Shown: one piece after another, positions 42,233-51,163 of the stretch
How the letters are laid out: every line of letters begins with the position of its first letter
Position numbering within the stretch: position 1 is the first letter of the stretch
NCBI RefSeq assembly: GCF_014200435.1
Contig: NZ_JACHBR010000001.1
Span: forward strand, 434,001-498,000
DNA length: 64,000 nucleotides
Direction of reading: 5' to 3'
Origin: Sphaerisporangium krabiense
Lineage (GTDB): Bacteria; Actinomycetota; Actinomycetes; Streptosporangiales; Streptosporangiaceae
The notes under the pieces: model-generated
What the model saw: the letters and a program-made list of their open reading frames with translations, nothing else
What the model was told of the DNA's origin: nothing
The model's database searches: none
Position numbers and translations under genes: made by a program

Positions 42233-43126
42233 ATGCCGGTAATACCGGAGCCTTCTCCCGCACCAACGGCGGAAAGTACCCCCACACCACCCCAGACACG
42301 TCAGGACACCCCCGATATGGTCACGGACTGGCTGCACAACGCCGGATTCCCCACGGACGAGCCCGCTTTCCACGAGCTCACCCCGGACGGCCTTCTCACC
42401 ACCACACGCTCGGTACGCAGGCGTCTCGACCTGAACCGGCCGGTGCCGCGCGAGCTGATCGAAGAGTGCTTACGCATCGCGCAGCAGGCTCCCTGCGGTT
42501 CGGGCCGCAACACCGGCCACTGGATCGTCATCACCGACCCCGGGATCCGCGCGTCCATCGGCGCCCTGTACCGCACGGCGTTCGAGCACAACGCGTCGGC
42601 CGCCACGAGAACGGCCCCGCAGGATCGGGCCGCGCAGGCGACGGCCCGCCCTGGAGACCCCGCTCAGCCGGCCGCGAGGCCCGCCGAGTCTCAGCCGCCC
42701 GGAACCCCCGCCGAGACCACAGCATCGACCGGTGAACGCCCCGCGTCGGCCGGCGGCCTGGAAGGGAGCAGGAAGCGGTCTCTGGACAGCGCCGCGTACC
42801 TCGCGCGGCATCTCGGCGAGGTGCCGGTGCTGGTGCTGGCCTGCCTGCGGACCGGTGAAGACCTGCCGGACGGCAACCAGGCCGGGTTGTGGGGCTCGCT
42901 GCTGCCCTCGGTGTGGAGCTTCATGCTTGCCGCGCGGGCACGCGGGCTCGGCACCACGTGGACGACCGTCCACCTGCGGCACGAGCGGGCGATCGCCGAC
43001 CTGCTCGGCATCCCGTCCGGAGTCCACCAGGCGGCGCTGATCCCGACCGCCTACCACCTCGGCGAGACCTTCCGCCCCGCGCTCCGCCCGCCCCTCCCCC
43101 CGACCGTCCACCACGACCGATGGTGA
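42233..43126 (+). CDS. Nitroreductase family flavoprotein
   Basis: About 297 residues from the ATG at 42233; the ATG at 42317 is also plausible, and neither has a clear ribosome-binding site. The FMN-binding N-terminus is seen in LLTTTRSVRRRLDLNRPVPR and ECLRIAQQAPCGSGRNTGHW. The C-terminal half has LWGSLLPSVWSFMLAARARG then LGTTWTTVH, and GIPSGVHQAALIPTAYHLG, as in NfsB-like enzymes. Between them lies an extra Pro/Ala/Thr-rich insert of about 60 residues (near 125-185). In biosynthetic clusters these enzymes reduce or dehydrogenate enones and related groups. It ends the plus-strand run and is followed by narG 126 bases on. Confidence 0.82.
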   Translation: MPVIPEPSPAPTAESTPTPPQTRQDTPDMVTDWLHNAGFPTDEPAFHELTPDGLLTTTRSVRRRLDLNRPVPRELIEECLRIAQQAPCGSGRNTGHWIVITDPGIRASIGALYRTAFEHNASAATRTAPQDRAAQATARPGDPAQPAARPAESQPPGTPAETTASTGERPASAGGLEGSRKRSLDSAAYLARHLGEVPVLVLACLRTGEDLPDGNQAGLWGSLLPSVWSFMLAARARGLGTTWTTVHLRHERAIADLLGIPSGVHQAALIPTAYHLGETFRPALRPPLPPTVHHDRW

Positions 43127-43252
43127 CCGTGCCCGGGTGACTTTACGCAAAGAGCACAGACGCTATCGCTGCCCGTGGACCCGATCGGGTGACGATCTCG
43201 GGAGAGGAGACGCCACAAGGGACACGCCGTGTCACCGAGGGGAGGGGGCGGG
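43127..43252 (+). promoter_or_regulatory. Leader/promoter region of the nar operon (weak evidence)
   Basis: 126 bases between the nitroreductase and narG. TTTACG near 43141 followed by CTATCG near 43162 could be a poor promoter. No clear FNR/NarL-type dyad was recognised. The narG ribosome-binding site GGAGGGGGCGGG precedes the ATG. Confidence 0.3.
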
Positions 43253-46200
43253 ATGTCGTCACCCCCTCCCACCGACCCGGCCCCGCGCCCTGCCGAGGGC
43301 GCCCCGCCACGGCCCGGCGCGGACGGCCACGCCCGGCGGCAGGCCGGCGGCCGCGCGGAGGGCGGGAGGCTCCTGCGTACGATGCGGTTCCTGCTCCCGG
43401 GAACGCCGTCGAAGGACTACTGGTCGCTGCACCGCTCCGACGGCCGCCAGGCCGAGGAGTTCTACCGGGAACGCTGGCGTCACGACAGGGTCGTCCGCTC
43501 GACGCACGGCGTGAACTGCACGGGCTCGTGCTCGTGGAAGGTGTACGTCAAGGACGGCATCATCACCTGGGAGATCCAGCAGACCGACTACCCCTCGCTC
43601 GGCCCGGACTCCCCCGACCACGAGCCGCGCGGCTGCCCGCGCGGCGCGTCGTTCTCCTGGTACACCTACTCGCCGTCCCGGGTGCGGTACCCGTACGTGC
43701 GCGGCGTGCTGCTGGAGATGTGGCGGGAGGCCAGGGAGCGGCTCGGCGACCCGGTGGCCGCGTGGGCGGAGATCACCGGCGATCCGGAGCGCGCGGCCCG
43801 GTACAAGACCGCGCGAGGGATGGGCGGGTTCGTCCGCGCGCCGTGGCCCGAGGTGAGCGAGATGATCGCCGCCGCCCACGTGCACACCATCAAGGAGTAC
43901 GGCCCGGACCGGGTGGCGGGCTTCTCCCCCATCCCGGCGATGTCGCTGGTCTCGTACGCGGCGGGCGCGCGGTTCCTGTCGATGATCGGCGGCACGATCC
44001 TGTCGTTCTACGACTGGTACGCCGACCTGCCGATCGCGTCCCCGCAGGTCTTCGGGGACCAGACGGACGTGCCGGAGTCGGCCGACTGGTGGAACGCGAC
44101 GTACCTGATGATCTGGGGCACCAACCTGCCGATCACGCGGACGCCGGACGCGCACTTCATGACCGAGGCCCGCTACCGGGGCCAGAAGGTGGTGGTGATC
44201 TCCCCGGACTTCTCCGACCACACCAAGTTCGCCGACGACTGGCTGCCGATCGTCCCCGGCACGGACGGCGCCCTCGGCATGGCGATGGGCCACGTGATCC
44301 TCACGGAGTTCTTCCGCGACCGGCAGGTGCCCTACTTCGCCGACTACGTCAAGACCTACACCGACCTGCCGCTGCTGGTCACGCTGGAGGAACGCGGCGG
44401 GGCCCGCGTGCCGGGCCGGTTCCTGACCGCCGCCGACCTCGGGGACGCCGGCGAGGGCGCCGCGCACAAGATGGTGCTGCTCGACGCGGACGGCGGCCGT
44501 CCCGTGGTGCCGAACGGCTCCCTCGGCTTCCGGTTCGCCGAGTCGGGCAAGGGCCGCTGGAACCTGGACCTTCGCGGCGTGGACCCGGTGCTGACGCTGT
44601 ACGGCCGGCACGCCGAGGCGGTGGAGGTGGACCTGCCCCGGTTCGACACCGGCCCGACGGAGGGCGGCGCGTCGGTCCGCAGGGGCGTCCCGGCGGTCCG
44701 GGTGGCGGGGCGCCTGGTGACGACGGTGTTCGACCTGCTGATGGCCCAGTACGCGGTGCGCCGCGACGGCCTGCCCGGCACGTGGCCGTCCGGCTACGAC
44801 GACCCGGCGCCGTACACCCCCGCCTGGCAGGAGCCGCTCACGACGGTGCCCGCCCAGGCCGTGGTGCGGATCGCCCGCGAGTTCGCCCGCAACGCCGAGG
44901 TGTCGCGCGGCCGGTCGATGATCTGCATGGGCGGCGGCACCAACCAATGGACGCACTCCGACCAGGCGTACCGGACGTTCCTCACGCTGACCATGCTGTG
45001 CGGCACCCAGGGGGTGAACGGCGGCGGCTGGGCGCACTACGTCGGCCAGGAGAAGATCAGGCCGCTGACCGGCTGGGCGCAGACGTCGTTCGCGCTGGAC
45101 TGGCAGCGTCCCGCCCGGCAGATGACCGGCACCACGTTCTGGTACCTGCACACCGACCAGTGGCGCTACGACGCGTTCGGCGCGGGCGAGCTGGCCAGCC
45201 CGCTCGGCCGGGGCCTGTTCCGCGGCCGGTCGTTCGCCGACTGCGTGGCGCAGGCGTCGCGCATGGGCTGGACGCCGTCGTACCCGACGTTCGACCGCAA
45301 CCCGCTGGACCTGGCGGACGAGGCGGCGCGGGCGGGGCGTCCGGTGGCCGACCACGTCGTCGAGGAGCTGCGCGCGGGCCGGCTGCGCTTCGCCGCCGAG
45401 GACCCGGACGACCCGCGCAACTTCCCGCGGGTGCTGACGGTGTGGCGGGCGAACCTGCTCGGCTCCTCGGGCAAGGGCATGGAGTACTTCATGCGCCACC
45501 TGCTCGGCGCGGGCGACGCGGTGCGGGCGGGCGAGACGCCGCCGGACCTGCGTCCGGCCGAGGTGACCTGGCGCGCGGAGGCGCCGCGCGGCAAGCTGGA
45601 CCTTCTCGTCACCATGGACTTCCGGATGACGGGCACGTGCACGCACTCCGACGTCGTGCTCCCCGCCGCGACCTGGTACGAGAAGCACGATCTGTCCACG
45701 ACGGACATGCACCCGTTCATCCACTCCTTCAACCCGGCGATCGCCCCGCCGTGGGAGTCGCGCACCGACTTCGACGCGTTCATGACGATCGCCGAGGACC
45801 TCTCCCGGCTCGCCGCCGTCCACCTCGGCACCCGCACCGACGTGATCCCCGCCCCGCTCGCGCACGACTCGCCGGACGAGCTGGCCCAGCCGGGGGGCCG
45901 TGCCCTGGACTGGAAGGCCGGGCAGTGCCCGCCGATCCCCGGCGTGACGATGCCGAAGCTGGTCACGGTCGAACGGGACTACACGGCCGTCGCGGCGAAG
46001 ATGGGCGCGCTCGGCCCGCTGGTGGAGGGCCTCGGCATCGGATCCAAGGGGCTGCACTGGGTGCCGGCCGGCGCGGTGGAGGGCCTGCTGCGCGCGAACG
46101 GCCCGGTGCGCGGCGGCCCGGCCGACGGGCGTCCCTCGCTGGCCAGGGACGTCCACCTGGCCGAGGCGATCCTCACGCTGTCGGGCACGACCAACGGCGC

Positions 46201-47008
46201 GATGGCGGCGCAGGCGTGGGAGAAGCTGCAGGAACGCACCGGGACGGGCTTCGCCGACCTGGCCGGCGAGGTGCGGGCCGGGCGGATCACGTTCTACGAC
46301 ACCCAGGTGCAGCCGCGCGTCACGCTCAACTCGCCGGAGTGGTCCGGGGTGCACGACCTGGCGCGCCGCTACGCGCCGTTCACGCTGAACGTGGAGCGCC
46401 GCGTGCCGTGGCGCACGCTCAGCGGGCGCATGCACTTCTTCCTGGACCACGACTGGATGGCCGAGTACGGCGAGACCCTGCCGAACTACCGGCCGCCGCT
46501 GAACTACGCCCGCCTGTACGGCCCTCCGGCGCCGCCGGGCGGGGAGGTCCCCGAGGTGACCGTGCGGTACCTCACCCCGCACTCCAAGTGGTCCATCCAC
46601 TCGGAGTTCCAGGACAACCTGCACATGCTGCGGCTGTTCCGGGGCGGTCCCGTGCTGTGGATGAGCGCGAAGGACGCGGCGAAGATCGGCGTGGCCGACA
46701 ACGAGTGGATCGAGGCGTACAACAGGAACGGCGTCGTGACGTGCCGGGCCGTGGTCTCCCACCGCATGCCCGAGGGCACGGCGTACATGTACCACGCCAA
46801 GGACCGCCAGATCATGACCCCGTACTCGGAGATCTCCGGCTGGCACGGCGGCAGCGACAACTCGCTCACCCGGCTGATCGTGAAGCCCACGCACCTCATC
46901 GGCGGGTACGGCCAGCTCTCGTTCGCGTTCAACTACTACGGCCCGGCGGGGTTCCAGCGCGACGAGCTCGCCGTGGTCCGCCGCCGTTCGCAGGAGGTGC
47001 GGTTCTAG
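43253..47008 (+). CDS. narG: Respiratory nitrate reductase alpha subunit (Mo-bisMGD catalytic subunit)
   Basis: Reduces nitrate to nitrite with quinol electrons relayed through NarI and NarH. 1251 residues, the normal NarG length. The FS0 4Fe-4S site appears as STHGVNCTGSCSWKVYVKDG (HxxxCxxxC, then a later Cys). The molybdenum-ligand region FYDWYADLPIASPQVFGDQ and TDVPESADWWNATYLMIWG matches E. coli NarG around Asp222. No twin-arginine signal is evident at the N-terminus, which is Pro/Arg-rich. Start chosen at the ATG with GGAGGG just upstream, not the GTG at 43229. First gene of narGHJI. Confidence 0.97.
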   Translation: MSSPPPTDPAPRPAEGAPPRPGADGHARRQAGGRAEGGRLLRTMRFLLPGTPSKDYWSLHRSDGRQAEEFYRERWRHDRVVRSTHGVNCTGSCSWKVYVKDGIITWEIQQTDYPSLGPDSPDHEPRGCPRGASFSWYTYSPSRVRYPYVRGVLLEMWREARERLGDPVAAWAEITGDPERAARYKTARGMGGFVRAPWPEVSEMIAAAHVHTIKEYGPDRVAGFSPIPAMSLVSYAAGARFLSMIGGTILSFYDWYADLPIASPQVFGDQTDVPESADWWNATYLMIWGTNLPITRTPDAHFMTEARYRGQKVVVISPDFSDHTKFADDWLPIVPGTDGALGMAMGHVILTEFFRDRQVPYFADYVKTYTDLPLLVTLEERGGARVPGRFLTAADLGDAGEGAAHKMVLLDADGGRPVVPNGSLGFRFAESGKGRWNLDLRGVDPVLTLYGRHAEAVEVDLPRFDTGPTEGGASVRRGVPAVRVAGRLVTTVFDLLMAQYAVRRDGLPGTWPSGYDDPAPYTPAWQEPLTTVPAQAVVRIAREFARNAEVSRGRSMICMGGGTNQWTHSDQAYRTFLTLTMLCGTQGVNGGGWAHYVGQEKIRPLTGWAQTSFALDWQRPARQMTGTTFWYLHTDQWRYDAFGAGELASPLGRGLFRGRSFADCVAQASRMGWTPSYPTFDRNPLDLADEAARAGRPVADHVVEELRAGRLRFAAEDPDDPRNFPRVLTVWRANLLGSSGKGMEYFMRHLLGAGDAVRAGETPPDLRPAEVTWRAEAPRGKLDLLVTMDFRMTGTCTHSDVVLPAATWYEKHDLSTTDMHPFIHSFNPAIAPPWESRTDFDAFMTIAEDLSRLAAVHLGTRTDVIPAPLAHDSPDELAQPGGRALDWKAGQCPPIPGVTMPKLVTVERDYTAVAAKMGALGPLVEGLGIGSKGLHWVPAGAVEGLLRANGPVRGGPADGRPSLARDVHLAEAILTLSGTTNGAMAAQAWEKLQERTGTGFADLAGEVRAGRITFYDTQVQPRVTLNSPEWSGVHDLARRYAPFTLNVERRVPWRTLSGRMHFFLDHDWMAEYGETLPNYRPPLNYARLYGPPAPPGGEVPEVTVRYLTPHSKWSIHSEFQDNLHMLRLFRGGPVLWMSAKDAAKIGVADNEWIEAYNRNGVVTCRAVVSHRMPEGTAYMYHAKDRQIMTPYSEISGWHGGSDNSLTRLIVKPTHLIGGYGQLSFAFNYYGPAGFQRDELAVVRRRSQEVRF

Positions 47009-48634
47009 ATGCGCGTCATGGCCCAGGTCGCGATGGTGATGAACCTCGACAAGTGCATCGGCTGCCACACCTGCTCGGTGACGTGCAAGCAGACCTGGAC
47101 CAACCGGCCCGGCCTCGAATACGTGTACTTCAACAACGTCGAGACCAAGCCGGGCGCGGGCTATCCCCGGCGGTACGAGGACCAGGAGGAGTGGAAGGGC
47201 GGCTGGACGCTGGACCGCAAGGGCAGGCTGGAGCTCAAGGCGGGCGGCCGGGTGAGGCGGCTGCTGTCGATGTACTACAACCCCCACCTGCCGCCGATCG
47301 ACGACTACGGCGAGCCGTGGACCTACGACTACGAGACCGTCATCGCCGCCCCGCCGGGCACGCAGAACCCCAGCGCGCACGCGATCTCCGCGCTGACCGG
47401 CCGGAGCATGGCGATCGAGTGGGGCAGCAACTTCGACGACGACCTCGCCGGGGCCCCCGACCACGCCGCCGCCGACCCGAACCTCGCCGGCCTCGAGGAA
47501 CGAGTGCGCATGGAGTTCGAGCAGGTCTTCATGTTCTACCTGCCGAGGATCTGCGAGCACTGCCTCAACCCGTCCTGCGTCGCCTCCTGCCCCTCCGGAG
47601 CGCTCTACAAGCGCGAGGAGGACGGCATCGTGCTGGTCGACCAGAACCGCTGCCGGGGCTGGCGGTTCTGCGTGTCGGGCTGCCCGTACAAGAAGGTGTA
47701 CTTCAACCACCGCACCGGCAAGGCGGAGAAGTGCACGTTCTGCTTCCCCCGGGTCGAGGCGGGCGAGCCGACGATCTGCTCGGAGTCCTGCGTCGGCCGG
47801 CTGCGCTACCTCGGGGTGCTGCTGTACGACGCCGACGCGGTCCCGGCCGCCGCCGCGACCCCGGACCCGCGCGACCTGTACGAGGCCCAGCTCTCGGTGT
47901 TCCTCGACCCCGAGGACCCGAGCGTGCGCGCCGCGGCGCAACGCCAGGGCGTCCACGCCGACTGGGTGGACGCGGCGCGGCGCTCCCCCGTGCACGCGCT
48001 CGCCGTACGGCACCGGGTGGCGCTGCCGCTGCACCCGGAGTACCGCACGATGCCGATGGTCTGGTACATCCCGCCCCTGTCGCCGGTCGCCGACCTGGTG
48101 CGCGCGACGGGCTACGACAACGCCGACCGGGTCTTCGCCACGATCGAGTCGCTGCGCGTCCCCATCGAGTACCTGGCGAACCTGTTCACCGCCGGGGACA
48201 CCGAGGTCGTCCGGGGCGTGCTGCGCAAGCTGGCCGTCGTCCGCTCCTTCATGCGGGCCGTCCGGCTCGGGCAGGACCCGGGCGAGGACCTGCCCGGCTC
48301 CGCGGGCATGACGGCCGCCGACGTCGACGACCTGTACCGGCTGCTGGCCATCGCCAAGTACGACGAGCGCTACGTCATCCCGCGGACCCACGCCGAGGAC
48401 GCCGGGGAGCGCACCGCGCAGCACCAGCGGCTCGCGTGCAGCCTGGAAGGCGAGGGCGGGCCGGGGATGGGCGGCCACGGCCCGGACGGGCACGCGGCGG
48501 ACGGCGTCCCCGGACACGGCGCTGCGGGGCACACGTTCCGGGGCGCCGACGGACGGCTGCACACCAACCTGCTGGGCTGGAACGGCGCCGGTGACCCGCC
48601 GCCGCACCTGTTCCCCGGCAAGGAGACCCCGTGA
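47009..48634 (+). CDS. narH: Respiratory nitrate reductase beta subunit (Fe-S electron transfer)
   Basis: 541 residues starting at the codon directly after the narG stop. It carries the four cysteine groups of NarH: CIGCHTCSVTCKQTW at the start, CEHCLNPSCVASCPSGALYK near residue 180, CRGWRFCVSGCPYKKVYF near residue 215 (a Trp replaces one Cys, as expected for the 3Fe-4S cluster) and KCTFCFPRVEAGEPTICSES then CVGRLRYLGV near residue 245. It passes electrons from the NarI hemes to NarG. The last 60 residues are Gly/His-rich. Its stop overlaps narJ (GTGA). Confidence 0.97.
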   Translation: MRVMAQVAMVMNLDKCIGCHTCSVTCKQTWTNRPGLEYVYFNNVETKPGAGYPRRYEDQEEWKGGWTLDRKGRLELKAGGRVRRLLSMYYNPHLPPIDDYGEPWTYDYETVIAAPPGTQNPSAHAISALTGRSMAIEWGSNFDDDLAGAPDHAAADPNLAGLEERVRMEFEQVFMFYLPRICEHCLNPSCVASCPSGALYKREEDGIVLVDQNRCRGWRFCVSGCPYKKVYFNHRTGKAEKCTFCFPRVEAGEPTICSESCVGRLRYLGVLLYDADAVPAAAATPDPRDLYEAQLSVFLDPEDPSVRAAAQRQGVHADWVDAARRSPVHALAVRHRVALPLHPEYRTMPMVWYIPPLSPVADLVRATGYDNADRVFATIESLRVPIEYLANLFTAGDTEVVRGVLRKLAVVRSFMRAVRLGQDPGEDLPGSAGMTAADVDDLYRLLAIAKYDERYVIPRTHAEDAGERTAQHQRLACSLEGEGGPGMGGHGPDGHAADGVPGHGAAGHTFRGADGRLHTNLLGWNGAGDPPPHLFPGKETP

Positions 48635-49341
48635 CCGGCCCCGCCGCGGCCGAGCCTGACGGTCGGGCACGTCGGCGGGACGGACACACCGAGACCGTCC
48701 CCGACGGGCACGCGGACGGCGCGAACGCCAGGGTCTTCCGGCTGGCCTCGGTCCTGCTGCCGTACCCGGACCGCGAGCTGTTCGACGGGCTCGCCGAGCT
48801 GGAGGACGCCGTGCGCGGCGTGCCGAGGGGCGCGCGGACGCGGCTCGGCCGGTTCCTGGACTGGCTGCGCGCCACGCCGCCGCTGGAGGCCGCCCGGCAC
48901 TACGTGGAGACCTTCGACCTGGAGCGGCGCCGCTCCCTCTACCTCAGCTACTTCCGGCACGGCGACACGCGCCGGCGGGGCGCGGCCCTGATCGCCTACA
49001 AGGCCGCCTACCGCGCGGCGGGCTTCTCCCCGCCGGACGATGAGCTGCCCGACTACCTGCCGATGCTGCTGGAGTTCGCCGCGGTGAGCCCCCGGGGCGA
49101 GGCCCTGCTGCGCCGCCGCCGCGCCGACCTGGAACCGCTGCGCCGGGCGCTCGCCGAGACCGGCACGCCGTACGCCGACGTGGTGGAGGCGGTCTGCGGG
49201 CGGCTGCCCCGGCTGCGCCGCCGGGAGGCGGAGGCGGCGCGCGCCATGGCGGACGGCCCGCCCTTCGAGGAGGTCGGCCTGGAGCCGTTCGCGCCGCCCG
49301 AGTACCTGGACCCCTATCCGCGCGGGGAGGCACGCCCGTGA
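48631..49341 (+). CDS. narJ: Nitrate reductase molybdenum cofactor assembly chaperone
   Basis: 236 residues, helical, with SVLLPYPDRELFDGLAELED near residue 40, YVETFDLERRRSLYLSYFRH near residue 92 and ELPDYLPMLLEFAAVSPRGE near residue 135, the TorD/DmsD-type blocks of NarJ. It inserts the cofactor into NarG and holds apoenzyme until complete; it is not part of the final complex. The first 30 residues are a charged extension. GTG start overlaps the narH stop and its own stop overlaps narI. Confidence 0.93.
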   Translation: MTGPAAAEPDGRARRRDGHTETVPDGHADGANARVFRLASVLLPYPDRELFDGLAELEDAVRGVPRGARTRLGRFLDWLRATPPLEAARHYVETFDLERRRSLYLSYFRHGDTRRRGAALIAYKAAYRAAGFSPPDDELPDYLPMLLEFAAVSPRGEALLRRRRADLEPLRRALAETGTPYADVVEAVCGRLPRLRRREAEAARAMADGPPFEEVGLEPFAPPEYLDPYPRGEARP

Positions 49342-50090
49342 CGAACGTGAGCACGCTCGACCTGTTCTGGTGGGTCGTCCTCCCGTATGTGGCGATGACG
49401 GTGTTCGTGGTCGGGCACATCTGGCGCTGGGGGTACGACCGGTTCGGCTGGGACTGCTACTCGACCAACCTCCTGGAGCGCCGGCTGCTCAAGTGGGGCG
49501 CGCCCATGTTCCACTACGGCGCGTTCGCCGCGATCATCGGGCACGTCATGGGCCTGCTGATCCCGATCTCGGTCACCCGTGCGATCGGCATCCCCGAGGG
49601 GGTCTACCGCTGGTTCTCCGCGGCCGGCGGCGCGCTGGCGGCGATCGTCGTCATCGTCGGCATCGCCGTCCTCGCGACCCGCCGCACGCTGGTGCCGCGG
49701 GTGCGCGCCACGACCGCGGCCATCGACTGGGTGGCGCTGATCCTGCTGCTGGCCATCGTGCTGACCGGTGTGATCCCGACGATCTTCTGGAACCTGCTCG
49801 GCCCCGGCTACAACTACCGTCTCACCGTCGCCCCGTGGTTCCGCGGCCTGTTCACCGGCGCCCCGGAGGTCAGGGCGATGACCACGGCTCCGTACATCTA
49901 TCAGTTGCACGCCACGGCGGCCTGGGCGATCTGGGCGGTCTGGCCGTTCAGCAGGCTGGTGCACGCCTGGAGTTTCCCGCTGTGGTACCTCTGGCGGCCG
50001 TACCAGGTCTACCGCAGCCGGGGCGACATCCTTCCGCCCGAGCCCGGCACCACCGGCCGGAGGTGGCGCAAGATCGGCGCCCCGGAGTGA
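49338..50090 (+). CDS. narI: Respiratory nitrate reductase gamma subunit (diheme cytochrome b)
   Basis: 250 residues, five membrane helices. Heme-ligand His residues are visible in VFVVGHIWRWGYDRFGWD, APMFHYGAFAAIIGHVMGLL and near the end YQLHATAAWAIWAVWPFSRL then VHAWSFP. It oxidises menaquinol at the outer side and feeds electrons to NarH. GTG start overlapping narJ. The operon order GHJI is the usual one. Its stop overlaps the GTG of the following transporter. Confidence 0.96.
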   Translation: MTNVSTLDLFWWVVLPYVAMTVFVVGHIWRWGYDRFGWDCYSTNLLERRLLKWGAPMFHYGAFAAIIGHVMGLLIPISVTRAIGIPEGVYRWFSAAGGALAAIVVIVGIAVLATRRTLVPRVRATTAAIDWVALILLLAIVLTGVIPTIFWNLLGPGYNYRLTVAPWFRGLFTGAPEVRAMTTAPYIYQLHATAAWAIWAVWPFSRLVHAWSFPLWYLWRPYQVYRSRGDILPPEPGTTGRRWRKIGAPE

Positions 50091-51118
50091 GCCGCGCCGC
50101 CGTCCGCGGCCTCTCCCCGTCGTACTTCGCGCTCGTCATGGCCACGGGCATCGTCGCGATCGACCTGCACGACGCGCGGCTGTTCTGGGCGTCCCTGGCC
50201 CTGCTGTGGATCGCGGCCGTCGCCTACGCCGTGCTCATCGTCCTGAACGCCTGGCGGATGGCGGCCTGCCGGCGGGAGATGTGGCGCGACCTGCGCGACC
50301 CCGGCCGCGCCTTCGGGTTCTTCACCTTCACCGCGGGCACCAACGTGCTCGGCACACGGCTGGCGATCGACGGTTTCGTCCTCGCGGCGACGGCGCTGCT
50401 GGTGGTGGGCCTGGTGAGCTGGACGGTCCTCGGCTACCTGATCCCGTGGGCGGCGGTGCTGAGCCGCACCGGGGAGCGGACCGTCGCGGACGCCAACGGC
50501 ACCTGGTTCATCTGGATCGTCGCCGGCCAGTCCGTCGCGGTGCTCGCGGCGACGCTGGAGCGCACGGCGGGCGCCGGCCGTGACGAGCTGGCGCTCATCG
50601 CGGTCATCACCTGGGCGCTCGCCCTGTGCCTGTACGGGTTCGTGGCGATCTTCGTGGCGTACCGCCTGATGCTGTACGAGATCCGGCCGGACGACCTCAC
50701 GCCGCCGTACTGGGTGGCGATGGGCGCCGCCTCCATCACCACCGTCGCCGGCACGCAGGTCGCCCGCATGTCCGGCGCGCCCGCCGCGGCGCTCGCCCAC
50801 GACTTCGCCCTGCACGTCTCGCTGATCTTCTGGAGCCTGGCCACCTGGATCTTCCCCGCGCTGATCCTCGTCGGCTGGTGGCGGCACGTCCTGCACCGCG
50901 TCCCCCTGCGGTACGGGCCGGGGTGGTGGAGCATGGTGTTCCCCCTCGGCATGTACGCCGCCGCCTCACACGGCGTCGGAACCGTGGGCCGTGTCCCTCT
51001 GATCACGGCGATCGGCGACTACGAGGTGTGGATCGCCTACGCGGCCTGGCTGACGGCCTTCGCCGCCTTGACGACCCGCCTGTTGTCCGGCCGCCGAATG
51101 GGGGTGAAGGCCGCGTAA
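50087..51118 (+). CDS. TDT (TehA/SLAC1) family transporter
   Basis: 343 residues with ten hydrophobic helices. It opens GLSPSYFALVMATGIVAIDL, the start typical of tellurite-resistance/dicarboxylate transporters, and has FTFTAGTNVLGTRLAIDG near residue 78, WSMVFPLGMYAAASHGVG near residue 285. Members carry small anions: C4-dicarboxylates, sulphite, chloride or nitrate (plant SLAC1). It begins with a GTG overlapping the narI stop, so it is co-translated with the reductase. NarK is the usual partner and is absent here, so nitrate or nitrite movement is a fair guess, not shown. Confidence 0.85.
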   Translation: MSRAAVRGLSPSYFALVMATGIVAIDLHDARLFWASLALLWIAAVAYAVLIVLNAWRMAACRREMWRDLRDPGRAFGFFTFTAGTNVLGTRLAIDGFVLAATALLVVGLVSWTVLGYLIPWAAVLSRTGERTVADANGTWFIWIVAGQSVAVLAATLERTAGAGRDELALIAVITWALALCLYGFVAIFVAYRLMLYEIRPDDLTPPYWVAMGAASITTVAGTQVARMSGAPAAALAHDFALHVSLIFWSLATWIFPALILVGWWRHVLHRVPLRYGPGWWSMVFPLGMYAAASHGVGTVGRVPLITAIGDYEVWIAYAAWLTAFAALTTRLLSGRRMGVKAA

Positions 51119-51163
51119 GTGCTGGGTAGGTTGGGTGTAGTCGGCCTGAGACGGGGGGGTCCC

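Noticed and set aside
43189-48670. Open frames of about 1800 codons on both strands over the nar operon
   Set aside because: They are GC-bias artefacts over narG and narH, whose metal-cofactor motifs are unambiguous in their own frames.
51119-51163. Longer start for the SnoaL-like protein at GTG 51119
   Set aside because: The extra 15 residues have no family match, and the ATG at 51164 has a G-rich ribosome-binding site and gives a normal N-terminus.
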